DNA from: Deltaproteobacteria bacterium
Lineage (GTDB): Bacteria > Desulfobacterota_B > Binatia > UBA9968
Assembly: GCA_027297485.1 (NCBI GenBank)
Contig: JAPUHZ010000191.1
Span: 1 to 23,591 of the forward strand
Length of the DNA stretch: 23,591 bases
Direction of reading: 5' to 3'
Positions 1-6,306 of the stretch are shown here, in pieces. Under the pieces are notes generated by a model. That model did not search any database. It saw only the letters and a list, made by a program, of their open reading frames with translations, and was not told the DNA's origin. The stretch's first letter is position 1; the number at the start of each line of letters is the position of its first letter. Both the position numbers and the translations under genes were made by a program.

Positions 1-860
1 TGGTAGGCGACGAAGGCTGCGATCGCCGCGCCTGCGCCCGGCACGATGCCGACGACCAGGCCGATGATGCTTGTCCAGATGATGTGCCACCAGCGCGAGA
101 GCGCTAGGCGGGCCCCTTCAAAGGTTTCTTTCCAGCCTGCCGTCGCCTTTCGCATGGCCTCGAGACCCTGCTTAGTCAAGATGGACTCGCCCTCGATAAC
201 GAGGAACGCCTCGGAGATGGCAAATAGCCCAACGAGCGCCGGGATCAACGGCACGCCGTCGTAGAGCTCCAGAAAACCAAAGCTCCCACGCGGCGTTTCG
301 TAAACCACATCGGCGCCGATATAGCCGATCATCAATCCGAAGAAGCCCGCGATTAGCCCCTTGAGCGTGTCGCGTGCGGCGATCGAGGCGATCAGCGAGA
401 TGCCGAAGATCATTATGACGATCATCTCGACACTGTGGAGTTGATAGGCTACCAGCGACAACCACGGCATGGCGAGCAGTGCGATGATCGTGGTAAGCAA
501 CCCACCCAAGGTCGAGGAGACAAATGAGATGGCAAGCGCCTGCTGGCCGCGCCCCTGTTTGGTCATGGGATAGCCGTCGAGCGGTGTCGCCGCCGCGCCC
601 GCGGTGCCGGGGATATTGACCAGAATCGCCGGGATGCCCGCGCCGAGGCGTGAGGAGGCGTAGAGCGCCACCATGAAGATCATGCCGACCTCCGGGTCGA
701 GCGCGAGCGTCAGCGGCAGCAGAATGATGATGGTGTTGGCGGCGCTGAACCCCGGGAGCGCCCCGATGATGAGGCCGAGCAGGATCGACGGGATTATCAC
801 ATACCAGAAGGTGAAGGTGCGGGCGAACTGCTCGGCGAACAGCCCCCAAGAGAACTCCAT
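1..860 (-). CDS. tctA: TctA family tripartite tricarboxylate transporter large permease (partial, C-terminus outside window)
   Basis: This is the large membrane subunit of a TctABC secondary transporter, which takes up citrate-like or other carboxylates delivered by a periplasmic TctC protein. The minus-strand frame is open from ATG at 860 to the left edge, giving about 286 residues of a protein that is usually about 500. The N-terminus is strongly hydrophobic, with a GLIIGALPGFSAANT glycine-rich segment and the family signature NIPGTAGAAATPLDGYP near residues 87-103. A second glycine-rich segment, GLVVGIVPGAGAAIAAF, lies close to the edge. The start is one base past the tctB stop, and an AAAGGA ribosome site lies inside the end of tctB, so the two are translationally coupled. 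The family assignment is secure; the substrate cannot be told from sequence. Confidence 0.93.
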   Translation of the reverse strand, partial: MEFSWGLFAEQFARTFTFWYVIIPSILLGLIIGALPGFSAANTIIILLPLTLALDPEVGMIFMVALYASSRLGAGIPAILVNIPGTAGAAATPLDGYPMTKQGRGQQALAISFVSSTLGGLLTTIIALLAMPWLSLVAYQLHSVEMIVIMIFGISLIASIAARDTLKGLIAGFFGLMIGYIGADVVYETPRGSFGFLELYDGVPLIPALVGLFAISEAFLVIEGESILTKQGLEAMRKATAGWKETFEGARLALSRWWHIIWTSIIGLVVGIVPGAGAAIAAFVAY

Positions 861-861
861 C

Positions 862-1374
862 TCAGAAGAGTCCTTTCATGAACTGCTCGAACGGCCCCGC
901 GGGAAAGCGGGTCTCGAAGGCAACGATGAACAGAAGCCACCCGCCGATAGCGAACGTGGCGGACAGAATGAGAATGAGCCCTTTCCTGCGGCCCTCGTTC
1001 AAGCACATCATGGCGAGAGCAAGGAAGACAAAGGTGGTAAGCGTGAACCCGCCCCAGTGTAAGAAGACAACGTAGCCGATGGTCAGCGCGGCCAGCGCGA
1101 TCCGCCTGGTGATGAATGACACCGGCTCGTAGATCTGGCTCAAGTAAAGGGAGACCTCACCCCGGCGCAACTCGACTGCGGTGCGGATGAAAAAGATGAC
1201 GAGCAGCAGGATCAGGATCGACCCGATAAAAAAGGCACTCACCTGCGCCGACCACGGCACGTCGAGGATCGTGGTGAAGTAGTAGACGGTAAACGCAAGC
1301 GCGGCGACCGGGATGATCAGCTCCCCGCCGATCGCCCTCCGTTCACGTTTCTGCCCGCCAGATTGCTCCGCCAT
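862..1374 (-). CDS. tctB: TctB family tripartite tricarboxylate transporter small permease
   Basis: This is the small membrane subunit of the TctABC transporter, which pairs with TctA in the inner membrane. The 170-residue product has a polar N-terminus and then about four or five hydrophobic segments, roughly at residues 18-36, 43-63, 90-125 (probably two passes) and 135-155. This is the size and pattern of TctB proteins, which are poorly conserved in sequence, so the name rests on topology plus position between tctC and tctA. ATG at 1374 is preceded by GGAAGG. A 107-bp gap separates it from tctC, which is upstream on the minus strand. Confidence 0.85.
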   Translation of the reverse strand: MAEQSGGQKRERRAIGGELIIPVAALAFTVYYFTTILDVPWSAQVSAFFIGSILILLLVIFFIRTAVELRRGEVSLYLSQIYEPVSFITRRIALAALTIGYVVFLHWGGFTLTTFVFLALAMMCLNEGRRKGLILILSATFAIGGWLLFIVAFETRFPAGPFEQFMKGLF

Positions 1375-1481
1375 GGCCTTCCGAGTCCCGCCTCCCTTCG
1401 CCGAGATCTACCTACCGCCCGATCCGATCCGCCTCGACGTTGACTGTCGTTAGCCGACATGGCGGTCCGGGCCGTGCTCCT

Positions 1482-2504
1482 TTAAGACTTGCCGGTGAGG
1501 AGCGACTTGTATTGCTTACCTACCTCGGTGATGTACTGCACGTATTTCTTGCACTCTTCCGGGTCACCATATTGGATGTACTCCCACGGCGCTTTCGTTC
1601 TCACGATGGCCTTCTCGTAGTCCGGGTCACCGTAGACCTTCTTCAACGTATCGGTGAGTATCTTATACTCGTCAGGATACTTCTTGACGGCCGCGGTCTT
1701 GATGGCGAAGGCCCGCGCGCCTGCGATCAGGGGCGGCAGATCCATGTTGAAGTGCTTGTTGACCAACACCGCGTCGGGCATGCGCTTCGGCAGCGGGTTC
1801 TTGTCGTCAAAGATAGCAAGGATACGGAAGCTCTTCGCCCGGTTGACGATGCCGCCGGAAGGGAGGGCGCCGATGTCCACCTCCCCGGTAGCCACGCCGG
1901 CGCGGGTGTTGCGCCCGCCGGACAGCGGGATCAGGTTCATCTTGACGCCGGTCTTCCGCCCGAGCGCCACTGCGCCCAATGAGGCGGGATGCGCAAGCCG
2001 GCTGACCCCCACGGTTATGGTTCGCTTCTTGCCTTCGGCGATGACGTCGTCGATGTGTTTGAACTTGCCCTTCTGGCTCGAGAAAAGAATGGCCGGGTCG
2101 GCGTCGACGCGCGCAAAGTAGAAGTAGTCAACGAGGTTGAAGGTCGGCTTCTTGACCACCCAATTGAGGACTTCTGGCCCCATATTGCCAAATAAGAGAT
2201 TGTAGCAATTCGCTTCCCGTTTGCCCATGTAAACTTCGTAACCGACCCGCCCGGCGGCGCCCGGGAAGAAACCCGCTTCGAAGTTTGTATTAAGGTATTT
2301 CTTCCATACGCCGGTAAACGCACGCAAATTACGATCAGCACCGCCGCCCTCCCTTGTCGGGACTACAACGTTGATGTTGCGCGAAGGAAAACTCTGAGCA
2401 AAAACCCATTCCAACGGTGAGACAAAGGTTCCAATGCCGGCCGCAACGGCCCCCTTGATGAAGGTACGGCGCGTTGGCTGCCATATAGATTCAAATTTTT
2501 TCAT
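1482..2504 (-). CDS. tctC: TctC family periplasmic tricarboxylate-binding protein with Tat-type signal
   Basis: This is the extracytoplasmic solute-binding subunit of the TctABC system; it captures a carboxylate and delivers it to TctA/TctB. The 340-residue length is normal for the family. Residues 11-17 read TRRTFIK, a twin-arginine signal motif, followed by a hydrophobic stretch and a likely cleavage after A36 (VFA/QS). The mature start, NINVVVPTREGGGADR, matches the family's first strand and glycine loop (usually VPFPPGGGAD), here with a Thr-Arg-Glu substitution. Export folded through Tat is inferred from the signal; many homologues use Sec. ATG at 2504 has a strong GGGAGGGA ribosome site. 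It is the first gene of the minus-strand operon. Confidence 0.9.
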   Translation of the reverse strand: MKKFESIWQPTRRTFIKGAVAAGIGTFVSPLEWVFAQSFPSRNINVVVPTREGGGADRNLRAFTGVWKKYLNTNFEAGFFPGAAGRVGYEVYMGKREANCYNLLFGNMGPEVLNWVVKKPTFNLVDYFYFARVDADPAILFSSQKGKFKHIDDVIAEGKKRTITVGVSRLAHPASLGAVALGRKTGVKMNLIPLSGGRNTRAGVATGEVDIGALPSGGIVNRAKSFRILAIFDDKNPLPKRMPDAVLVNKHFNMDLPPLIAGARAFAIKTAAVKKYPDEYKILTDTLKKVYGDPDYEKAIVRTKAPWEYIQYGDPEECKKYVQYITEVGKQYKSLLTGKS

Positions 2505-2562
2505 TAATGGTCCCTCCCTTTCTATGAATTGATTTCGGCTTTGTCCTCTATTCAGGTATAGC

Positions 2563-2590
2563 CTTATCTAAACAAGGAGCCACCTGTCAA
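2563..2590 (-). promoter_or_regulatory. Possible sigma-70 promoter for tctC
   Basis: On the minus strand a perfect TTGACA (plus positions 2585-2590) is followed after 16 bases by GATAAG (2563-2568), which keeps the ATAA core of a -10 box. It lies about 60 bp ahead of the tctC start in the only non-coding DNA upstream of the operon. The -10 is imperfect, so this is a candidate only. Confidence 0.35.
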
Positions 2591-2717
2591 GCCGTATCTA
2601 TTCGACTGATCCCTGCACCTCTTGACTTGCTCTGGGGAGCTCAAGTAAATGGGGATTCATTGAGAATCTAGTCGCTCCTCAGGGAGGGAGGCTTTGCAGG
2701 TTATTCGGAGGGGAACC

Positions 2718-3188
2718 ATGGAACGTAAGAAAAACGTCACACACATTAGCCATCTCGACTTTCCCGGGGGAGGACAAATTACAGTCCGCCAAGGACGTGC
2801 CTACGTCGGTCATCTCAAACCTCCTTTGGGAACCTCCATTATCGATGTCTCTGCTCCGCGTCACCCAAAGCTCCTTTCCCGACTGCCTGTTCCGATATCA
2901 ACCTTTCAAGTTCCGATGGACAACATCCCCAAAAAGCGACGATTTGGTTCTCACCAGCCCTGCGAGCAGACAAGCACCAGCCTGGTCCCCGTAACCTGGT
3001 TTAGCGGAGGACTCCGTCTCGTGGACCTCTCCGATCCATATTTCACGAAAGAAAAGGAGTTCTTTATTCCTAAGCCCTGCTCGGATCAACCAATAACACA
3101 ATCTAACGACGTAGCCATGGATGAGCGCGGACTTTTCTACCTGATAGACCGGCACAACGGATTTGATGTGCTTGAATTTAATGGTTAA
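2718..3188 (+). CDS. LVIVD-repeat-like protein, apparently internally deleted (possible pseudogene)
   Basis: The 156-residue ORF resembles the two ends of a longer beta-propeller-like protein family with LVIVD repeats, joined together. Residues 1-57 (GGQITVRQGRAYVGHL, TSIIDVSAPRHPKLLSRLPVP) look like a complete N-terminus. Residues 60-156 (STFQVP, RRFGSHQPCEQ, VTWFSGGLRLVDLSDPY, SNDVAMDERGLFYLIDRH) look like the C-terminal repeats. From memory of the family, several hundred residues normally lie between these parts, so the junction near residues 58-60 suggests an in-frame deletion. The function of the intact family is not established. ATG at 2718 follows GGAGGGG and is preferred to an upstream in-frame TTG at 2694. 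A weak TTGACT at 2622 could belong to its promoter. Confidence 0.6.
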   Translation: MERKKNVTHISHLDFPGGGQITVRQGRAYVGHLKPPLGTSIIDVSAPRHPKLLSRLPVPISTFQVPMDNIPKKRRFGSHQPCEQTSTSLVPVTWFSGGLRLVDLSDPYFTKEKEFFIPKPCSDQPITQSNDVAMDERGLFYLIDRHNGFDVLEFNG

Positions 3189-3194
3189 ATGGCT

Positions 3195-3227
3195 TTGACA
3201 ACAGGACAAATTTGAGATAACTATAAT
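3195..3227 (+). promoter_or_regulatory. Possible promoter upstream of the zinc-ribbon gene
   Basis: A perfect TTGACA (3195-3200) and a perfect TATAAT (3222-3227) lie just past the stop of the LVIVD-like gene in AT-rich DNA. The spacing is 21 bases, longer than the usual 16-18. Either the pair is not used together or only the -10 is real. Any transcript from here would meet the terminator at 3302-3333 within about 100 bases. Confidence 0.3.
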
Positions 3228-3301
3228 AGTTGGAGCTCTGAGAGGGAGAGTGAAAATAAAAAAAGAATTTAATGCCATAATTGGATTGCGATTGCGATGG
3301 A

Positions 3302-3333
3302 CAAATGCACCCTCAAGGGTGCATTTGCTTTTT
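3302..3333 (+). terminator. Intrinsic terminator ahead of the zinc-ribbon gene
   Basis: Positions 3302-3312 and 3317-3327 form a perfect 11-bp stem (CAAATGCACCC with GGGTGCATTTG) closed by a TCAA loop and followed directly by CTTTTT. This is a textbook rho-independent terminator on the plus strand. It could end transcription of the LVIVD-like gene or act as an attenuator in the leader of the next gene, whose start is only 21 bases away. Confidence 0.8.
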
Positions 3334-3353
3334 AGGCTATTGGGGGGCTTGGG

Positions 3354-4082
3354 TTGCGCGAGCAGATAGAGATCTTGGTCTCACTCCAGAACGTAGACCG
3401 CGAGATAAGAGAGAAAAGCAGTGTCAAAGGAGTTCTTTTAGCCGAGAGCCAGAAGAGGGAAGAGGGGCTACAGGCCAAAAAGATCGAGGTAGCGCTGCTC
3501 AAATCTGAGTGGGCAGAGAGGGATAAACTCCAGCAGGATAAGGAGCAGGTGTTGCAGGAAAAAGGCAGGAAGGTAATGGAAACGCGGATGAGGATGAGCC
3601 GCATCAAAAATATCAAGGAGCTGCAAGCCCTCCAGCGTGAGGTTGATCAGATCAAGCTAAGCAACGCTCAGTTGGAGGAAGAGTTGATCACGATTTTGGA
3701 GGATCTGGAGACACGCGCGGCCTCGCTCAAAGAAAAAGAGGAGGAGTTGAAAAAACTGGAGGAGGGATGGAAGGAGAAACGGGGCGAGATTGAGACGCAA
3801 GCTGCCGAGATTGAGCAGGCGGTCACGGAGGCAGCGGCGGCCCGTCAGGCGATTGCTGTGCGGCTCAACGGAGATCTGATCGAGCGCTACGAACTTATTT
3901 TTTCTCGTCGTGAAGGCATGGCTGTCGTTGCGGTCTCCGAAGGTATTTGTCAGGGATGTTATATGAACATCCCACCCCAACTCGGGAATGAGATCATGAA
4001 GAGTGAGAGACTCATTCTTTGCCCCAGTTGTCATCGGATTCTATACTGCAAGCCAACGGTTCAAACCGACAAGCAACTCTAG
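3354..4082 (+). CDS. Coiled-coil C4-type zinc ribbon protein (zf-RING_7 / DUF164 family)
   Basis: The 242-residue protein is almost entirely charged heptad-like helix from residue 5 to about 165, expected to form a long coiled-coil hairpin. It ends in a treble-cysteine-pair zinc ribbon with C199-x2-C202 (EGICQGCYMNIPPQ) and C223-x2-C226 (LILCPSCHRILY). This is the architecture of the CT398/HP0958-like family, proposed in some bacteria to act in RNA or secretion-related assembly; the biochemical role here is unknown. The start is TTG at 3354, preceded by a GGGGGG tract; the start-proximal sequence REQIEILVSLQNVDREI is typical of the family. It sits 5 bp upstream of an RNase H gene, a pairing seen in other bacteria. 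Confidence 0.88.
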   Translation: MREQIEILVSLQNVDREIREKSSVKGVLLAESQKREEGLQAKKIEVALLKSEWAERDKLQQDKEQVLQEKGRKVMETRMRMSRIKNIKELQALQREVDQIKLSNAQLEEELITILEDLETRAASLKEKEEELKKLEEGWKEKRGEIETQAAEIEQAVTEAAAARQAIAVRLNGDLIERYELIFSRREGMAVVAVSEGICQGCYMNIPPQLGNEIMKSERLILCPSCHRILYCKPTVQTDKQL

Positions 4083-4087
4083 TGACT

Positions 4088-4537
4088 ATGGCGGGAGATT
4101 CCCGAGGAGGGTGGCACCTCATGGTGGATGGCGCGGCCCGGGGGAATCCGGGAGAGGCGGGCTGTGGCGCAATTATCTGCGATGAGACTGGCGCAGCGCT
4201 AAAGGAGATTTACCGCTACCTGGGTCATACTACGAATAATGTCGCCGAGTATGAGGCGCTTCTTATGGGCCTCGAGGAGGTCCTGCGATTAGGTGGGAGG
4301 AGACTTCGAGTCCAGAGCGATTCCGAGCTCATGGTACGTCAGTTGAATGGGGTTTATCGGGTCAAGGACGAGAAGCTCAGGAGGCTTCATCAGATGGCCT
4401 TGGGCTTGTTGCAGCGGCTTGAGGCCTATTGCATCGTTCATGTGGTGCGAGAACATAACCGGTTGGCGGACCAATTGGCTAACCGAGCGATTGACGACGC
4501 GTTAAAAAAACGATCTCATCGGGCTAAAGTGGATTGA
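4088..4537 (+). CDS. Ribonuclease H-like protein (type 1 RNase H fold)
   Basis: This enzyme likely cleaves the RNA strand of RNA-DNA hybrids, such as R-loops and replication primers. The 149-residue product has the full D-E-D-D active set: D14 in MVDGAARGNPG, E54 in NNVAEYEALL, D78 in VQSDSELMVRQ and D128 in NRLADQLAN. The tyrosine- and leucine-rich NNVAEYEALLMGL helix is typical of the RnhA/YpdQ-like subgroup rather than of E. coli RnhA. ATG at 4088 lies 5 bp past the zinc-ribbon gene; an in-frame upstream extension to 4019 would overlap that gene and has no family support. Codons 145-149 are also the 5' strand of the P1 helix of the RNase P RNA. Confidence 0.9.
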   Translation: MAGDSRGGWHLMVDGAARGNPGEAGCGAIICDETGAALKEIYRYLGHTTNNVAEYEALLMGLEEVLRLGGRRLRVQSDSELMVRQLNGVYRVKDEKLRRLHQMALGLLQRLEAYCIVHVVREHNRLADQLANRAIDDALKKRSHRAKVD

Positions 4538-4910
4538 GCGATCGCTCCTCGCTCCGCCCGGAATCGTGGTGGAGGGGGGAGAGGAAAGTCCGGACTCCAC
4601 AGGACAGGGTGGCCGCTAACGGCGGCCCCGAGCGATCGGGGGAAAGTGCCACAGAAAAAATACCGCCCGCCACGTTTTTTGGCGGGTAAGGGTGAAAAGG
4701 CGAGGTAAGAGCTCACCGGTCCGCCAGTAATGGTGGATGCTAGGTAAACCCCACCTGGAGCAAGACCAAATAGGAGGGTTGGGTGGTCCGCCCATAGCCC
4801 TCGGGTAAGGTCGCTAGACCCCATGAGCAATCATGGGGCAAGATGAATGATCGCTGTGGCTTCTCGTAGGAGTCACGACAGAATCCGGCTTATCGATCCA
4901 CTTTAGCCCA
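4520..4910 (+). ncRNA. rnpB: RNase P RNA, bacterial type A
   Basis: This is the catalytic RNA that trims the 5' leader from precursor tRNAs. All the landmark conserved blocks are present in order: GAGGAAAGTCCGGACTCC (4580-4597), GTAAGGGTGAAA, AGGTAAGAGCTCACCG (CR II/III region), GGTAAACCCCACC, GAGCAAGACCAAATAGG, AAGATGAATGA, and ACGACAGAATCCGGCTTAT at the 3' end. P12 is visible as CCCGCCA/TGGCGGG. The ends pair perfectly: 4521-4534 is the reverse complement of 4896-4909, giving a 14-bp P1 (17 bp with a U-G wobble), which sets the mature ends near 4520 and 4910. The 5' end therefore overlaps the last codons of the RNase H gene. A CTTTTT tract follows at 4911-4916, but there is no local hairpin beside it. 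Confidence 0.96.
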
Positions 4911-4972
4911 CTTTTTCCCCCACACCCTAGACTTAACACCTATCCTTCTCAGCTAAGGCCATAAATCCATAT

Positions 4973-5019
4973 CTTGTGGTAATCACAAGGGTTTTGAGCA
5001 CAAACAACAACCTGTTGTG
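4973..5019. promoter_or_regulatory. Cluster of TTGTG/CACAA half-sites upstream of the dcw promoter
   Basis: The 248 bp between rnpB and mraZ is AT-rich and non-coding. It contains a perfect 6-bp inverted repeat with a 5-base centre (CTTGTG-N5-CACAAG, 4973-4989), followed by a second CACAA (4999-5003) and TTGTG (5015-5019), also in inverted orientation. This looks like paired operator sites, about 50-100 bp ahead of the dcw -35 box. No known regulator can be named from it. The first palindrome is followed by GGTTTTG and could alternatively act as a weak terminator for rnpB. Confidence 0.3.
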
Positions 5020-5069
5020 ATGCCTTTTAAAAACAACCTAAAGTCATCTTAAAATAATCCATTTTTTCA

Positions 5070-5098
5070 TTGACAGGACCATCAGAGGGGTCTATAAA
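5070..5098 (+). promoter_or_regulatory. Sigma-70 type promoter of the dcw cluster (Pmra)
   Basis: A perfect -35 TTGACA (5070-5075) and a near-perfect -10 TATAAA (5093-5098) are separated by exactly 17 bases. This puts transcription start near 5105, about 55 bases ahead of mraZ. It is the strongest promoter-like sequence in the window and is where Pmra lies in other bacteria. Confidence 0.8.
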
Positions 5099-5099
5099 C

Positions 5100-5134
5100 T
5101 GGCACTACGTGGGATGAAGTGGGATAACATCCCA
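5100..5134 (+). promoter_or_regulatory. MraZ box: 10-bp-phased TGGGA repeats
   Basis: The elements TGGCA (5100), TGGGA (5110), TGGGA (5120) and TCCCA (5130) begin exactly 10 bp apart, each separated by 5 bp. This is the known MraZ operator pattern of TGGGN pentamers with 5-bp spacers. The last unit is inverted, so 5120-5134 is also a perfect TGGGAT-AAC-ATCCCA palindrome. The array begins right after the -10 box and covers the expected transcription start, so MraZ bound here should repress the cluster, as reported for E. coli MraZ. Confidence 0.8.
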
Positions 5135-5158
5135 TAAAATGCATTACTGGTAAAAAAT

Positions 5159-5611
5159 ATGTTTCGTGGCAGCTTTGAGCATACCCTTGATACCAAGGGC
5201 CGGTTAAGTATCCCCTCCAAATTTCGCGAGGTCCTTCTAGGCAAGGGGGACGACCGTATTATGATCACCAACTTCGTCATAGAAGGCACGCGGTGCCTGG
5301 ACGTTTACCCCCTCGACGAGTGGCTTCACTTGGAGGAGGAGATCAGAAAAAAACCGAAGTTTGATCGGCGCGTGATGCAGTTCCAGAACTATTATCTGGC
5401 CAACGCCTCTGAATGTGTCGTGGATAAACAGGGGCGCATCCTTATCCCGCCGCCGTTGCGTCACTACGCCAACCTCAAGCGCGATGTCATGCTGGTGTCC
5501 GCCCTAGACAAATTTCGTGTCTGGGATCAGGAGGCGTGGAAAAAAATCTTTGCGGAAGCCGAGGAGAAGTTTGAGCAGGATCCCGATTCTCTCAGTGACC
5601 TGGGACTCTAA
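5159..5611 (+). CDS. mraZ: Transcriptional regulator MraZ
   Basis: MraZ is a ring-forming DNA-binding protein with two SpoVT/AbrB-like swapped-hairpin domains that controls the dcw promoter. The 150-residue product starts MFRGSFEHTLDTKGRLSIPSKFR, nearly identical to the family consensus. It has both DxxGR motifs, LDTKGRLSIP (about residues 10-19) and VDKQGRILIP (about 88-97), one per domain. It is the first gene of the cluster, 25 bp after a clear MraZ operator, which implies autoregulation. The ribosome site is weak (only CTGG upstream of ATG 5159), which might keep MraZ levels low; the family-typical N-terminus makes the start certain. Confidence 0.97.
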   Translation: MFRGSFEHTLDTKGRLSIPSKFREVLLGKGDDRIMITNFVIEGTRCLDVYPLDEWLHLEEEIRKKPKFDRRVMQFQNYYLANASECVVDKQGRILIPPPLRHYANLKRDVMLVSALDKFRVWDQEAWKKIFAEAEEKFEQDPDSLSDLGL

Positions 5612-5673
5612 GTGAAAAGGCCCATTGAGTCTGTCAAGATCCATAGTGGTCGACAGACTAAAGGAGGAAAGAA

Positions 5674-6036
5674 ATGCTGCAACGAAAGATCATCCAGGAT
5701 ATCTCGGTGCTCGACATCACCGGCGATATCGATTTTCGAGAGATGATAAGGATCAAGGACGTCATCGCTTCCTTGATTGAAAAGGAACGGACGAAAGTAG
5801 TTCTGAACCTTAAAGCTGTAGATCACATCAATTACCTCAGTATCGGGGTCTTGGTCGAACGGCTGAGGATACTGAGAAATTTGAATGGTGATTTGAAACT
5901 CGCGGGCATGAGCCCCTATTTAAGGGATATTTTCAGAGTCGTGGGAATGGATCAGTTCTTTGAAGAGTACAGATCCTTAGATGATGCCATCGAGAGTTTT
6001 GACGAGGACTGGGAAGGGGACGGAACATATCATTAG
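5674..6036 (+). CDS. STAS-domain protein (anti-sigma-factor-antagonist-like)
   Basis: The 120-residue protein is a single STAS domain with an acidic tail. It shows the first strands (ISVLDITGDIDF), a VVLNLKAVDHINYLSIGVLV strand-loop-helix, and a second half DLKLAGMSPYLRDIFRVVGMDQFF, typical of SpoIIAA/RsbV-like proteins. Those act in partner-switching with an anti-sigma kinase. Aligned to the SpoIIAA DSSGLGV loop, this protein reads HINYLSIGV: the phosphorylated serine position is occupied by Y54 or its neighbours, with S56 two places on. Canonical serine phosphorylation is therefore doubtful. It has a strong AAAGGAGG ribosome site at about 5661. A STAS gene between mraZ and rsmH is not the standard dcw order; a division-linked role is inference. 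Confidence 0.88.
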   Translation: MLQRKIIQDISVLDITGDIDFREMIRIKDVIASLIEKERTKVVLNLKAVDHINYLSIGVLVERLRILRNLNGDLKLAGMSPYLRDIFRVVGMDQFFEEYRSLDDAIESFDEDWEGDGTYH

Positions 6037-6094
6037 CGAGAGGAGCATTTCAACTTCTCCGGCCCAAAACAGTGAGTCAAAGGGGGTATGTGAT

Positions 6095-6277
6095 ATGAAG
6101 GTTTCTCCAATACCGTGGCACGTTTTTTTGGACGCCTGTGTCGAAGAAAACACGGTCACACTCGACAGATGGCTACAGCGGTGGTCTTTCGCTGATGACG
6201 GAGCAAGGCCATCGGTAGAGCCAGCTCAGTACGGGAGCGATGTCGGCAAAACCGTGCCTATGGTGGGGGTGGGCTGA
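6095..6277 (+). CDS. Small hypothetical protein (60 residues)
   Basis: This short ORF fills the otherwise empty 270 bp between the STAS gene and rsmH. ATG at 6095 is preceded by AGGGGG eight bases upstream, a good ribosome site. The product has an amphipathic first half (PIPWHVFLDACVEENTV, TLDRWLQRWSF) and a low-complexity glycine- and valine-rich end. No family is recognised and there is no transmembrane segment or signal. It may be real or a chance ORF; a longer in-frame start at 5981 would overlap the STAS gene and is not favoured. Confidence 0.35.
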   Translation: MKVSPIPWHVFLDACVEENTVTLDRWLQRWSFADDGARPSVEPAQYGSDVGKTVPMVGVG

Positions 6278-6306
6278 GAGGGAGTGGATAGAGATCATCC
6301 CCTTTT

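Noticed and set aside
172..849. 225-residue minus-strand ORF and overlapping plus-strand ORFs at the left edge
   Set aside because: They are alternate frames of tctA. The true frame, open from 860 to the window edge, has transmembrane segments and the TctA signature; these shadows are arginine- and histidine-rich without any family features.
4516..4830. 104-residue minus-strand ORF across rnpB
   Set aside because: The region is the RNase P RNA, with all conserved blocks and a perfect P1; the ORF is incidental.
4911..4916. CTTTTT after rnpB as a standard intrinsic terminator
   Set aside because: The T tract follows the long-range P1 strand, but there is no local stem-loop immediately upstream, so a normal terminator cannot be claimed.
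4973..4989. TTGTGG-type sequence as a DnaA box
   Set aside because: It does not match the TTATCCACA consensus and there is no cluster of such boxes; an origin is not supported.
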